From: a bacterium
GTDB taxonomy: Bacteria; Armatimonadota; Chthonomonadetes; Chthonomonadales; Chthonomonadaceae
Direction: 5' to 3'
Assembly (NCBI GenBank): GCA_021777995.1
Contig: JAJYCW010000017.1
Location: 1 to 46,115, forward strand
Length of the DNA: 46,115 bases
Under the pieces are notes generated by a model. That model saw nothing but the letters and a program-made list of their open reading frames with translations. It did no database searches and was not told the DNA's origin. Each line of letters begins with the position of its first letter. Position 1 is the stretch's first letter. Below are positions 1 through 8,944 of the stretch, piece by piece. A program made the translations under genes and the position numbers.

Positions 1-727
1 CCGATCTCTCAATTTTTCGGTGTCGTCTGCCCGGACGATTGCGTCGAAGTTTGAACTTCATGAACTCCTGGGCCAACCTTGATTGTGGGTCTGTTCGATG
101 GTTGCGTCGACCGCGGCTCGACGCTTTTACGCTTCCGCGGGTACTCGTTGCGAGAAACTTGCCTGGCTTTTCACCTCTTGCAATTGCTTCTTCACGGCGC
201 AGTTTTTCCTGGGCTACACTCTCTTCAGTAATCGCCGATCCAAAAACGTAATCTGCGAGCGGAAACAGGACGCAGAAATTCTTCTGGTAGTACTTGTGGT
301 GCAGTTTGTGGTGCATGCGGAGGAACTGGAAAAATCGGAACCGCTCGATAAAATGACCTCGCGGCACGTGCATGTTCCAATGCATGTACTCGTATACCAC
401 GAAGTACAGGATCACTGCAGTAACCGAGCCTATCATGGTGTTTGGCGCTAGGAACCGCTGGATTGCATACATGATGGGCAGGTGAATAGCTACTATTGCA
501 GGGAGAGCATATGGCTTCAACAGGATATGCTCTGGGTGCTCGGACTCGGGGACGAAGTAGCTGTCATCGCCTTTGTAGAGGCCGTGATGCACAATAGTGT
601 GGCCCCTAAAAGCCTCTTTGGGAAAGCGAGGCTGGTGCATCCAGTACTTGTGCCAGTACCACTCAAAAAAGCTGCCGTAAATTGTCCAGCCGGTGGCGGC
701 GAGAAGTTCACTCAAAATTGGGTTCAA
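1..727 (-). CDS. Fatty acid hydroxylase / sterol desaturase family protein (3' end beyond window)
   Basis: An open reading frame of 242 codons runs off the left edge. Its product has the His-box pattern of the membrane di-iron fatty acid hydroxylase superfamily: HKYWMH (about 26-31), HTIVHH (43-48), HWNMH (116-120) and HHKLHH (139-144), with hydrophobic stretches around 75-90 and 100-113. The family uses O2 and two irons to hydroxylate lipids, sterols or carotenoids in the membrane; the substrate cannot be told here. The best start is TTG at 727 behind a GAAAGAG Shine-Dalgarno, since TGA closes the frame just upstream; a second TTG lies at 715. After about residue 168 the protein turns into a charged, then strongly basic tail (RGRRNHR, KFKLRRNRPGRRHRK) that the enzymatic core does not need. 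The family call is firm and the tail is unexplained. Confidence 0.85.
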   Translation of the reverse strand, partial: MNPILSELLAATGWTIYGSFFEWYWHKYWMHQPRFPKEAFRGHTIVHHGLYKGDDSYFVPESEHPEHILLKPYALPAIVAIHLPIMYAIQRFLAPNTMIGSVTAVILYFVVYEYMHWNMHVPRGHFIERFRFFQFLRMHHKLHHKYYQKNFCVLFPLADYVFGSAITEESVAQEKLRREEAIARGEKPGKFLATSTRGSVKASSRGRRNHRTDPQSRLAQEFMKFKLRRNRPGRRHRKIERS

Positions 728-970
728 CCTGTTATTCTCTTTCTTCCCTGGTATGTATCAGAGGTTGCAAACGATTGGGGTTGCAGTTACGTCGTTCGCT
801 GGCATCCCTGTTTAACCATAAAAATCTACGGATATATCATCGAACAATAGTATTAGTTTACCGTAATTGTTCTGGTCGCTCAAAGAAATCTGGATCTCAT
901 TTTGTGAAAATCGGCCGATAGGTTGAGATGGGCGTATGTATTTAAGGAGTGGAAATCGCAATGAAACATG

Positions 971-1006
971 AAATCAGAGGGCCGCTTTTCAGCGGTCCCC
1001 TGATTT
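971..1006 (-). terminator. Hairpin downstream of the sigma factor gene
   Basis: A long inverted repeat, with 16-nt arms at 971-986 and 991-1006 (one mismatch and one G-U pair), encloses a TTTC loop. It lies 20 nt after the stop codon of the sigma factor gene. On the plus strand it is followed by TTTTT, while on the minus strand only the terminal UUU of the arm and a mixed tract follow. It may work in both directions. Confidence 0.6.
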
Positions 1007-1025
1007 TTATGGCGTTTCAAAAAGC

Positions 1026-2090
1026 CTATGCCATCAACTCGGATATGCGAACGGTTCTGCCTGGCTTTCTGAGCTTGCCGAGTGCCGAGGATTCAATCTG
1101 GCGCACGCGCTCGCGCGTAACGTCCAGAGCCCGTCCAACTTCCTCAAGTGTTCGCGGCTCTTCGCCGTCCATGCCGTACCGCAAAAGGATAACGTCCTTC
1201 TCGCGCGGTGTCAGCTCGTCTAGAGCCGCAAGGAGCTCATCACGTAACGCAGTCTTCGTCGCTGAGAGAGCCGGGTTGTGCGTATCAGCAGCAGGAATAA
1301 GATCTGCAAGCCTGCTCTCGCCTTCCTCTCCTATAGGCGCTTCCAGGGAAAGCGGCTCAACAGCACCACGTAGCAGCTCGGTGAGTTTATCTTCGGTCAT
1401 GGTCAGCTCGGCCGCAAGTTCTGCACGAGTGGGAACCCGTCCAAGTCGCTCGCGCAACTGCCCACGTGTTTTGTTTATCCGCCCCAGGGTATCGGTAACG
1501 TGCACCGGCAGCCGTATAAGGCGCGCCTGATCGGCGATCGCGCGGCTAATTGACCGTCGGATCCACCAGATGGCGTAGGTGCTGAATCGGTAGCCTTTAC
1601 GATAGTTAAAGCGGTCAACAGCGCGCATGAGACCGATGGTACCCTCTTGCATCAGGTCCTCAATAGGCATGCCATGCCCAAGGTACCGGCGAGCAACTGA
1701 GGCCACCAGCCTTAGGTTTGCCATCACCAGCTGCTCCTTGGCCTGACGCTCTTGTAGTTCATCGTTTAAAAGCCGGGCACGTTCAATGCGCTGCGCAAGG
1801 TTGATCTCCTGCTCGTGGTTGAGTAGTGCAATTTTGCCGGCACGGCGCAACCATGCCTGGGTTGACTCCTCTAACTCCTCTACAACGGGCTCGCGATCAT
1901 CGTCATCGGCAGCGACGACAACAGTCTCCACGATCTTACCCTCATCGCTTGCCCCACCTAGCAGTGCCTTCAGATTTATGTCGGTCTGAAAGCCTGGCTC
2001 AGCATCGACAGTGATTGCGGTCTCCTTATCAGGGAATTCCGCTGTCCGTCGACGTGTTCGCCGCGGGGTCTCCGTAATCTTCGCGGGCAT
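1026..2090 (-). CDS. RNA polymerase sigma-70 factor, RpoD/SigA type
   Basis: This sigma-70 factor of 354 residues directs core RNA polymerase to -35/-10 promoters. Region 1.2 lies at about 76-105. Region 2 runs about 115-195 with the hallmark FSTYAIWWIRRSISRAIADQ that melts and reads the -10 element. Region 3 follows at about 205-270. Region 4 (about 285-350) includes TLEEVGRALDVTRERVRQIE, the -35-reading helix-turn-helix. It lacks a long acidic region 1.1; a basic N-terminus (RRTRRR) and an acidic linker (DDDDREPVVEELEE) take its place. The start is set at ATG 2090 because AGGGAGG sits 5 nt upstream; an in-frame start at 2114 has no such signal. It is either the primary sigma factor or a close group 2 paralogue. 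The near-consensus promoters in this window fit such a factor. Confidence 0.93.
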   Translation of the reverse strand: MPAKITETPRRTRRRTAEFPDKETAITVDAEPGFQTDINLKALLGGASDEGKIVETVVVAADDDDREPVVEELEESTQAWLRRAGKIALLNHEQEINLAQRIERARLLNDELQERQAKEQLVMANLRLVASVARRYLGHGMPIEDLMQEGTIGLMRAVDRFNYRKGYRFSTYAIWWIRRSISRAIADQARLIRLPVHVTDTLGRINKTRGQLRERLGRVPTRAELAAELTMTEDKLTELLRGAVEPLSLEAPIGEEGESRLADLIPAADTHNPALSATKTALRDELLAALDELTPREKDVILLRYGMDGEEPRTLEEVGRALDVTRERVRQIESSALGKLRKPGRTVRISELMA

Positions 2091-2247
2091 TACGCCCTCC
2101 CTTCTCCTGTACAAATTACTTTACGCCTGCAGCAGCCACTGCCGCTAGCGATTAAATCTAAATTAGTGTGTCGGAATTCCGCGGCATCCATTAATAGACC
2201 CGCCTTACAGTGCAATGTACTTAATGGCCGTACACTAGTTCTGTAAG

Positions 2248-2937
2248 TTACTGCTGTTGCAACTGAAACCAGCTGTCAACGGGCAGTTGACCCTCATCGA
2301 ACATTTCGGGTCGCATCCACTTGGCATGCCCATCCATAAATGTTACGATGACACCACCAGAGTGCCTTGGATCTGGTCGACCCCAGTAATCGGCATCAGG
2401 CTGCGACGGTGGCAAAACGTATGTCGAGAGGTGATTTACGGGTATTAGCCCGTTTATTCCTCTGTTGTCAGTAATCATGATGGTGTGAGACGGAGCGGAA
2501 ACTTCCGCAACGCTAACACCCGGCGCATTATTGAGGGTGTAAATATTTTCAACATTAACACCCTGGTTTAGATAATAGGCATTCCACCCATAATGGCAAA
2601 CAAGTTTGCCGGTGCTGTCTTTTAATGGCAACTGTGCATCCGGGCAAACCCAGATTCCTGTGTTCTTAACGTACGGCGCGAGCAGGTCATGCCAATTCAG
2701 GTACGTATACGCCGAGGGCGCCGTGGCTGCCAAAGGAACACGCTCGTCATAGTCCTGCGTGTACATCAGTACTGCCATACCCATCTGCTTCTGGTTCGAA
2801 AGACAGACCGTTTGGCGTGCCTTCTCTCGTGCGGACGCAAATACAGGAAACAGTATAGCTGCGAGAATCGCTATAATCGCGATGACAACGAGCAGCTCTA
2901 TTAATGTAAATCCGCAACGAACCGTGGTACCTGACAA
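2248..2937 (-). CDS. Prepilin-like protein with H-X9-DG domain
   Basis: This pseudopilin of 229 residues has a type IV prepilin N-terminus: a short leader ending in RCG, cleavage before Phe10, the conserved Glu at mature position 5 (FTLIE) and a hydrophobic helix to about residue 33. The C-terminal part carries the prepilin-associated H-X9-DG motif (His192, Asp202-Gly203). Such proteins, often present in many copies in Armatimonadota and Planctomycetota, are processed by prepilin peptidase and exposed on the cell envelope; their roles are mostly unknown. The start is TTG 2937, the only initiator giving a short prepilin leader; AGAGAGG lies rather far upstream (13 nt). A promoter at 2980-3009 would give a leader of about 36 nt. 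The gene stands alone. Confidence 0.9.
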   Translation of the reverse strand: MSGTTVRCGFTLIELLVVIAIIAILAAILFPVFASAREKARQTVCLSNQKQMGMAVLMYTQDYDERVPLAATAPSAYTYLNWHDLLAPYVKNTGIWVCPDAQLPLKDSTGKLVCHYGWNAYYLNQGVNVENIYTLNNAPGVSVAEVSAPSHTIMITDNRGINGLIPVNHLSTYVLPPSQPDADYWGRPDPRHSGGVIVTFMDGHAKWMRPEMFDEGQLPVDSWFQLQQQ

Positions 2938-2979
2938 TTAACGACGCAAACCTCTCTAGTGCGCAGACACAAGCCTCAC

Positions 2980-3009
2980 ATTATAACACGAAATGCGAGG
3001 CAACAACAA
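2980..3009 (-). promoter_or_regulatory. Sigma-70 promoter of the H-X9-DG pseudopilin gene
   Basis: On the minus strand, TTGTTG (3009-3004), an 18-nt spacer and a perfect TATAAT (2985-2980) lie 42 nt before the TTG start of the pseudopilin gene. The -10 box is consensus and the -35 matches at four of six positions. Confidence 0.62.
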
Positions 3010-3064
3010 GGGTACACGCAACAAATTTACGGATTTATTATTATTCGGGTTCCCATATACGAAT

Positions 3065-4066
3065 TTATAGGGGAAAATGACAGGTCGTTTGGTGTGCAGT
3101 GCCATTTGCGCGTACGAATGGCGGGTCCTGTTGCAGGCAAATGGCTTGAGCGCGTGGGCAACGAGGGTGAAAGCGGCAGCCAGTGGGGATCTCAACTGGG
3201 GATGGGGGCTCACCGGGAAGAACAGCACGCTCCTTCGCTGGCGAAGGCTGAGGCCGGGGTACAGCCGTAAGCAGAGCCGAGGTGTAAGGATGCGCTGGTT
3301 TTTGAAACACATCGTCCACACTTCCAAACTCTACAATACGACCCAAATACATAACAGCGACCCTATGAGCCGCGTGCCGCACCACGGAAAGGTCGTGAGC
3401 GATGAGAAGGTAGCTTATTCCCCGGGCAACCTGTATGTCTGCCAGCAGGTTAAGTATTTGTGCCCTTACCGAAACGTCGAGTGCTGACGTTGGCTCATCT
3501 AGGATAAGTAGTTCTGGTTCTCCGGCTATTGCACGGGCGATGCCAATGCGCTGACGCTGTCCGCCAGAAAACTCGTGGGGATATCGGTTTGCAGCATCAG
3601 CAGGCAGACCAACATCGCTGAGCAGCTGCCTCACCTTCTCGATACGATCTTGCTTTGCAACGATACCTCGCGCTGTAATTGGCTCCATCACCGAGTCGCC
3701 AATTTGTAGCCGGGGGTTAAGGGCTGCAAATGGATCCTGAAAGACCTGGCTAGCGTGTTGACGCATTTTGCGTAGTTCCTCGCCACGCAGTCCCAGGAAA
3801 TCTGTGCCCATCAGTTTTATTGAACCTGACGTGGGGCGTGTGAGTCGCAACATGCATCGTGCAGCTGTGGTTTTGCCACACCCGCTTTCTCCCACGAGTG
3901 CAACTGTTTCCCCTGGATAGACGGCGAGGTCAATTCCATCTACCGCCCGTACTGTCAGCCTGGACGTTCGCAGTCCTTTCGTGCGCGAAATCGTGAAATG
4001 CTTCGTGAGACCGCAAACCTCTATCAGTGGTCGTATATCTGTCTCCTGGTGTAGAGCACTGCTCAT
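3065..4066 (-). CDS. Oligopeptide/dipeptide-type ABC transporter ATP-binding protein (OppF/DppF family)
   Basis: A 333-residue ATPase of the peptide/nickel/oligosaccharide importer family. It has Walker A GESGCGKT (59-66), signature FSGGQRQR (166-173), Walker B LLILDE (186-191) and the switch His224. The C-terminal oligo_HPY extension (from about 259) carries four cysteines (297, 303, 310, 329) in the spacing known from Opp/Dpp ATPases, some of which bind an iron-sulfur cluster there. It would power import of peptides or glycans together with two permeases and a second ATPase, but none of these is in the window. It overlaps the end of the upstream LacI-type regulator by ATGA, so the two are translationally coupled. 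A family-5 binding protein lies about 7 kb away (11246-13051) and could be its partner; that link is inference. Confidence 0.93.
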   Translation of the reverse strand: MSSALHQETDIRPLIEVCGLTKHFTISRTKGLRTSRLTVRAVDGIDLAVYPGETVALVGESGCGKTTAARCMLRLTRPTSGSIKLMGTDFLGLRGEELRKMRQHASQVFQDPFAALNPRLQIGDSVMEPITARGIVAKQDRIEKVRQLLSDVGLPADAANRYPHEFSGGQRQRIGIARAIAGEPELLILDEPTSALDVSVRAQILNLLADIQVARGISYLLIAHDLSVVRHAAHRVAVMYLGRIVEFGSVDDVFQKPAHPYTSALLTAVPRPQPSPAKERAVLPGEPPSPVEIPTGCRFHPRCPRAQAICLQQDPPFVRANGTAHQTTCHFPL

Positions 4067-5061
4067 AGGAGTGTTCCTGCTGCGGTTCTGTTGGAACTGT
4101 CACGAAGGACGAGCGATGGGGTTAGCTGTCGGTGCCTGACAGGAAGTCCACTGTCTACCATCCTGTCATGAAGCAGGGTAAGCGCGAGGCGGCACATCTC
4201 GTCGGCAGGCATAGCCAGCGATGTAATCGGAGGCTCGCAGAGCCCGCCCTCCTCAATGCCATCGCAGCCCACGACAGCCACATCGTTGGGTACATTTAAC
4301 CCGGCGTCCCGCAGGCCCGAAATGCATGCGATGGCCATGTCGTCATTAAAGCAGAAGATACCGTCGAAGGTTATCCCCTGTGTAACAAACTCCAGAACCG
4401 CATGTCGAGCCTGCCTCTTACTCTGTGAGGGTGTGAGGATAGTGGTAGGCTGCTGGTTGTTATCCTGGCAGAATTTGTAATAGGCTGCCAGGCGGCTGTC
4501 AGGCATATCCGGCCCTAGATACGCGATAGCATTGCAGCCAATTGCACCAAGATGCGATAGTGCCTTAAAAGTACCAGCAGAAAGGTCAATTTCAACACTA
4601 TCCATGGTAGAAACCCGGCAGTTAACGCCTCCCATACATACCGTAGGAACACCCCGCAGATGCACGCGGTCAACAAGGTCGCTCACCTGCTCGGCGCATT
4701 CAAACGCTAGACAGCCATCCAGGTTACGTTCGGGAAGCACTTCGCCGTCTAATCCGTGTTGCAGAGAACGAATGATGAGCTGGTACCCTGCCGCCCTAAC
4801 GTTCGTCTCAACCTGATTTATAATCTGGGCGTGGAATGCAGTATAGATGCTGCTCATCCATAGACCTAGCTGACCGGTAGGTTTGTTACGGTTTTCTGTT
4901 GCTTCAGGCACGGGTTTATAGCCCATGCGGGCGGCTGCTTGCAGGACAGTCTCTCGCGTTGCAGCCGAAATTGTCCGGTCGTCTCGGGCATTCAGTACGT
5001 TAGCGACTGTGGAATAGGGTAGGTGGAGGATGTCAGCAATTTCCTGAATTGTTGTAGGCAT
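4063..5061 (-). CDS. LacI-family transcriptional regulator
   Basis: This regulator of 332 residues has a LacI-type helix-turn-helix at its N-terminus (TIQEIADILHLPYSTVANVL, then the hinge region to about residue 52) and a periplasmic-binding-protein-like effector domain. The usual C-terminal core motif is present around GIFCFNDDMAIACISGLRDAG and PNDVAVVGCDG. Members bind palindromic operators and are released or recruited by a sugar or sugar derivative. The start is ATG 5061, with AAGAGAG about 9 nt upstream. The gene overlaps the following ABC ATPase gene by four bases, suggesting that it controls uptake of its own effector. It is divergent from acs, with a 440-bp region between them. The effector cannot be read from the sequence. 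Confidence 0.93.
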   Translation of the reverse strand: MPTTIQEIADILHLPYSTVANVLNARDDRTISAATRETVLQAAARMGYKPVPEATENRNKPTGQLGLWMSSIYTAFHAQIINQVETNVRAAGYQLIIRSLQHGLDGEVLPERNLDGCLAFECAEQVSDLVDRVHLRGVPTVCMGGVNCRVSTMDSVEIDLSAGTFKALSHLGAIGCNAIAYLGPDMPDSRLAAYYKFCQDNNQQPTTILTPSQSKRQARHAVLEFVTQGITFDGIFCFNDDMAIACISGLRDAGLNVPNDVAVVGCDGIEEGGLCEPPITSLAMPADEMCRLALTLLHDRMVDSGLPVRHRQLTPSLVLRDSSNRTAAGTLL

Positions 5062-5501
5062 GCCAATGTTCTCTCTTAGGTGACCGGGCGTGTGGTGGAA
5101 GCTCTAATTTACGTAGTACTGCATGCAAAGTGTACCGGCTTCTGGTTTACCTACACCACGCCGCCGATACGCTTACTATTCTAGCAGTTGACGTAGCTAA
5201 ATAGCAACGCTGGTTCGCGCGGTAATAGCACAGGAGATTGTAACGAACGGCACGTTCATTCGCGAGCACACCTTCGCGTTGGTTGCTGCTGATGTAAGGA
5301 GGCAGCTGCCTCGAGAGCAGATCTCCGGTGGAAAACGTCCTATTCTGGGTGCCAACACACAGCTTTAGGGCTGAGTTGCTACTTTGGGTTTGCTCCCAAG
5401 AGAGAAATCAAATACTGTGAAGCGGTCGCAAAGCAGGACATCTGGATCTGCTTAACGAAATTCATGTAACGTAATTTTGTAATTCGAGGAGATGAGCGAG
5501 C
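5062..5501. other. Divergent intergenic region between the LacI-type gene and acs
   Basis: This 440-bp stretch has no convincing gene. It holds a perfect 14-bp palindrome GAGGCAGCTGCCTC at 5299-5312, a smaller inverted repeat GAACG-GCA-CGTTC at 5245-5257 and an AAGCAG/CTGCTT hairpin at 5431-5453 near the acs start. No strong -35/-10 pair could be assigned in either direction. The inverted repeats are candidate operators only. Confidence 0.5.
5299..5312. promoter_or_regulatory. 14-bp perfect palindrome upstream of acs
   Basis: GAGGCAG is followed at once by its reverse complement CTGCCTC, with no spacer. It lies 190 bp upstream of acs and 238 bp from the divergent LacI-type gene. Its length and symmetry suit a dimeric regulator, but no second copy was found in the window. 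Confidence 0.3.
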
Positions 5502-7493
5502 ATGAGCACCGACGCGACAAATGGCAGCTCCGACTGGCAAGCAGATCAATCATTCACGCCTTCAAGGGAGTTTACCGCCCAGGCAAACGCCTCCGACCCA
5601 GCGATCTACGACCGCGCTGCTGCAGATCCCGAGGCATTTTGGGCTGGTTATGCCAGCAAATTGCAGTGGATAGAGCCGTGGAGTCAGATACTGGAGTGGA
5701 ATCCTCCTCATGCGCAGTGGTTTGTTGGCGGTAAATTGAATGTAAGCGCTAACTGCCTTGACAGGCATCTGGCAGCACACGGAAACCGCCGGGCCATAGT
5801 TTGGGAGGGTGAACCTGGCGATCAATGCACCCTTACATACGGCGAGTTGTCTGCGTTGGTGAACCAGTTTGCTAATGTGTTGAAGCAGCAGGGTGTCGGC
5901 AAAGGTGACCGTGTCAGCATCTACATGCCAATGGTGCCTGAGGCGGCTGTGGCAATGCTCGCCTGTACGCGACTTGGAGCGTTGCATTCAGTGGTGTTTG
6001 GCGGATTTTCGGTCGAGTCACTGGCCGAGCGCACGAACGACTGCGGAGCAAAGGTGATTGTAACAGCGGACGGGTACTGGCGCCGTGGTAATATTGTGCC
6101 GTTGAAATCAGTGGTGGATGAGGCGCTGCCGCTGTGCCCAACCGTTGAACGCGCTATTGTACTTCGTCGAGCCGGTGACAAATGTACCGTCAAGATGAAA
6201 CCTGGTCGTGACGTATGGTGGCACGATTTAATGCAGGGGCAGTCGACGGAGTGCGCGCCGGAGCCCATGGATGCAGAAGATCCATTGTTCATTCTCTATA
6301 CCTCAGGCAGTACGGGCAAGCCGAAAGGAATTCTGCACACCACAGGCGGTTATCTTACTGGTGCTTTTACGACCACTCAGCTTGTTTTCGATATCAAGCC
6401 GACCGATCTCTATTGGTGCACCGCTGACATTGGCTGGATTACTGGGCACTCCTACGTGGTCTATGGACCTCTCGCGAATTGTGCGACTGTCTTTATGTAT
6501 GAGGGTTCACCGGACTGGTCAACCGAGGGTGCGCCGTGTAGGGACCGCTTTTGGGATATGATAGAGCGGCACAAAATCACTATCCTTTACACTGCACCAA
6601 CGCTCATTAGGGCCTGCATGAAGTGGGGTGAGGAGCATCCTGCAAAGCATGATCTTTCTAGCCTTCGTCTGCTCGGATCTGTCGGCGAGCCGATCAATCC
6701 CGAAGCCTGGCTCTGGTACCATCGGCACATAGGACACGAGAAGTGCCCTATTGTTGATACCTGGTGGCAGACCGAAACTGGGTCGATTATGATTACTTCG
6801 CTACCCGGCTTAACCACGACCCACCCCGGCAGTGCGACCAGACCGTTCCCTGGAATTTCAGTGGATGTGGTGGATGATATGGGCCGTTCCGTTCCACCGG
6901 ATCACAAGGGAATCCTGGTGATTACAAAACCATGGCCCTCGATGCTTCGAACGATCTGGGGAGACGATCATCGATACAACCAGGTTTACTGGTCCCGTTT
7001 TCCGGGTTTGTATTTTCCCGGTGATGGAGCTCTTCGCGACCAGGAGGGCAACTATTGGCTCCTGGGCAGAGTAGACGACATTATGCTGGTTGCGGGACAC
7101 AACCTTTCAACCATGGAACTAGAGTCTGTTTTGGTGGAACATCCCGCCGTGGCAGAGGCAGCGGTCATTGGTCGCAGCCACGACGTAAAGGGCCAGGCTC
7201 CCGTTGCGTTTGTGATCGTAAGGGAGGAACATGCGCCGCCTGCATCGGATGTGGAGGCGCGCAAAAGACTGGCTGCAGAGTTAAAGGAGTTCGTTTCGCA
7301 GCGATTGGGCGCGGTGTGCCGACCCGACGAGGTGATTATATCAGGAGATCTTCCCAAGACAAGAAGCGGCAAAATAATGCGGCGACTGCTGCGCGACATT
7401 GCTGAGGGGCGCGTGCTTGGTGATACTTCTACGCTGGCCGATCCTAACATCGTTGCCGGTATCAAGAGCAAATACGGCTCGGATGACGATTAG
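5502..7493 (+). CDS. acs: Acetyl-CoA synthetase (AMP-forming)
   Basis: This 663-residue enzyme converts acetate, ATP and CoA to acetyl-CoA through acetyl-AMP. It has the adenylate-forming signature [11 protein letters not shown], the acetate-pocket motif DTWWQTETG, and the C-terminal [11 protein letters not shown] with the catalytic lysine known in this family to be regulated by acetylation; the tail GDTSTLADP is also typical of Acs. Length is normal. GAGGAG lies 10 nt before the ATG. One oddity: the hinge-following motif, usually GHRLGT or GHRLST, reads GHNLST, so an arginine that contacts the nucleotide in studied enzymes is asparagine here. The gene stands alone, divergent from the LacI-type regulator and convergent with the methyltransferase gene. 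Together with phosphoketolase (40310-42691) it could link acetate and acetyl-phosphate metabolism. Confidence 0.97.
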   Translation: MSTDATNGSSDWQADQSFTPSREFTAQANASDPAIYDRAAADPEAFWAGYASKLQWIEPWSQILEWNPPHAQWFVGGKLNVSANCLDRHLAAHGNRRAIVWEGEPGDQCTLTYGELSALVNQFANVLKQQGVGKGDRVSIYMPMVPEAAVAMLACTRLGALHSVVFGGFSVESLAERTNDCGAKVIVTADGYWRRGNIVPLKSVVDEALPLCPTVERAIVLRRAGDKCTVKMKPGRDVWWHDLMQGQSTECAPEPMDAEDPLFILYTSGSTGKPKGILHTTGGYLTGAFTTTQLVFDIKPTDLYWCTADIGWITGHSYVVYGPLANCATVFMYEGSPDWSTEGAPCRDRFWDMIERHKITILYTAPTLIRACMKWGEEHPAKHDLSSLRLLGSVGEPINPEAWLWYHRHIGHEKCPIVDTWWQTETGSIMITSLPGLTTTHPGSATRPFPGISVDVVDDMGRSVPPDHKGILVITKPWPSMLRTIWGDDHRYNQVYWSRFPGLYFPGDGALRDQEGNYWLLGRVDDIMLVAGHNLSTMELESVLVEHPAVAEAAVIGRSHDVKGQAPVAFVIVREEHAPPASDVEARKRLAAELKEFVSQRLGAVCRPDEVIISGDLPKTRSGKIMRRLLRDIAEGRVLGDTSTLADPNIVAGIKSKYGSDDD

Positions 7494-7502
7494 TAAATTG
7501 CA

Positions 7503-7540
7503 GGTGCCAGGTACGCCGCATTAAGCGACGGCCTGGTGCC
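7503..7540. terminator. Hairpin between convergent acs and methyltransferase genes
   Basis: Arms GGTGCCAGG (7503-7511) and CCTGGTGCC (7532-7540) pair over 9 bp, including two G-U pairs, 10 nt after the acs stop. The right arm lies inside the last codons of the convergent gene. No T-run follows, so rho-independent termination is uncertain. Confidence 0.35.
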
Positions 7541-8774
7541 ATTGTTCTCGCTCCGCCGCGGTCTTAACCGCCGCAAACCGTTCTTTAATGTGGCGTATGT
7601 GCGGTGAACCACTATTCAGTAAGCCTCCTAGCAGGAGAACGAGTCCATATTCCAGGTCGCTAATAGACAGGCCGCAGTTGCTTAGGTCCCGCGTCCTCAT
7701 TTCCGGTATTGCGTAGGCATTCTGTACAATGTTTACGTGTGCTTCCGCTTCGGATGCGGCTGCAGCAGCCAGGTTTGTTCGATATAATCCACTGAGCGGC
7801 TCCAACAATGTGGCTGTCTTGAAATGCTCTATCGCTGAAGTTCGTTCTCCCATAATGAAGTGCGCGCAACCCTTTGCGTTGTGCGCTGCAGCGTTTTCCG
7901 GCGTAAGTTCTAGTGCCGTATCGATATCGGGAAGGATGATATCCATTGGAACGTCCCCGAACTGTATAGCACTTATGGCGCAATCGAGGTGTGCATCCGC
8001 TGCCGCGGCAGGCACGTCGTAGTTCATGCATTCAGGCGGGATGCTCTCTTCCACTCGATATTTAAAACTATCTTGCCAGGCAAACTGTGTGGTAACCAGG
8101 TTGCGAAATTGCCATTCCCACCGAAAGCGGAAATCGTTGTCTCGAAAGATCAAAGGTCGAAGTAGGTAGCTAAACGGCGCGTGAACAAAGGGCTTTCGTT
8201 TGAAAGCGAGTACCGGCTCGCCATCATCGGTACGCTCTACTGTAATGATCCACCGGTGGGTTGGGTGTCCACCCAGATATTCAGCAAGCGGTGAGGGTGT
8301 TTCTATGTAGCCAGAATGTGCCACCCGCATCATTTCTTGGCACGCGGCCGCGGGGTTAAGTGTATGTTCAAATACGGAACGGGAATAGGCGAAATCAAAC
8401 TCACCATTCTCAAAGGGCAGATCCTCGGCAAAGCACTCTACGAAGCGAACTGTGTCTGTGTGGTAGTTGCCTATTGCGCGGCCGCTTCTATGTGCATTTG
8501 ACGTGGGGAACGCATCCGTAACGACATTCGCACGTGAAAAGCTTGCATCACCTCCGCCAATATCTAACACGTTATGTTTATCGCCGACATCGAACAGTTC
8601 AATCATGATATCATCTGCTAGAGCAGGAAATACTGGCCCTAGCTCATTGGCAAGGCTGAAGTCCCATTCCCACCCGTTCTGGCTCATCTTCAGTGTCTGC
8701 TTCCACAAATCGTTGTGTCTAAAACGGGGAGGTATGTTTTCAAAAAGTGATTTAAGGTTTTGTACCACGGCCAA
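7521..8774 (-). CDS. SAM-dependent methyltransferase with C-terminal TPR-like region
   Basis: This protein of about 417 residues begins with a class I methyltransferase domain. VLDIGGGDASFSRANVVTDAFP (about 69-90) is the SAM-binding loop, FVECFAEDLPFENGEFDFAYSRSVFEH (about 111-137) is the motif that closes the SAM site, and MMRVAHSGYIETPSP follows. The same arrangement occurs in methyltransferases linked to cell-surface glycans. From about residue 270 the sequence becomes helical and repeat-like (ALELTPENAAAHNAKGCAHFIMGERTSAIEHFKTATLLEPLSGLYRTNLAAAAAS), which is TPR character. Substrate and partner are unknown. Initiation is unusual: TTG 8774 directly follows AGG, while GTG 8768 has TAGG six bases upstream, so either may be used. 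It is convergent with acs. Confidence 0.82.
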   Translation of the reverse strand: MAVVQNLKSLFENIPPRFRHNDLWKQTLKMSQNGWEWDFSLANELGPVFPALADDIMIELFDVGDKHNVLDIGGGDASFSRANVVTDAFPTSNAHRSGRAIGNYHTDTVRFVECFAEDLPFENGEFDFAYSRSVFEHTLNPAAACQEMMRVAHSGYIETPSPLAEYLGGHPTHRWIITVERTDDGEPVLAFKRKPFVHAPFSYLLRPLIFRDNDFRFRWEWQFRNLVTTQFAWQDSFKYRVEESIPPECMNYDVPAAAADAHLDCAISAIQFGDVPMDIILPDIDTALELTPENAAAHNAKGCAHFIMGERTSAIEHFKTATLLEPLSGLYRTNLAAAAASEAEAHVNIVQNAYAIPEMRTRDLSNCGLSISDLEYGLVLLLGGLLNSGSPHIRHIKERFAAVKTAAEREQWHQAVA

Positions 8775-8899
8775 CCTACGTCTGAAAAGATTGCAAATGC
8801 AAGGATATACACTTGGTATCGGGTAAATAGCAGGGGATTTATAGCGAGCGGTACGCCGATTGAATTATTTAGGTCGAGTAGGTAGCCATCGCGAAAATG

Positions 8900-8936
8900 T
8901 GCGCACCGGCAGCGGAATGGTGTCTACCGGTGCGCA
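8900..8936 (-). terminator. Terminator-like hairpin after the beta-helix protein gene
   Basis: Perfect 10-bp arms TGCGCACCGG (8900-8909) and CCGGTGCGCA (8927-8936) enclose a 17-nt loop, starting 9 nt after the stop of the beta-helix gene at 8945. On the minus strand the stem is followed by CATTTT, a weak U tract. It would close the 8945-15259 operon. Confidence 0.6.
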
Positions 8937-8944
8937 ACAGGCAG

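Noticed and set aside
961-1530. ATG with AAGGAG upstream and a long open frame on the plus strand
   Set aside because: The frame is antisense to the sigma factor gene, its product is Ser/Arg-rich without any family likeness, and the start overlaps the terminator hairpin.
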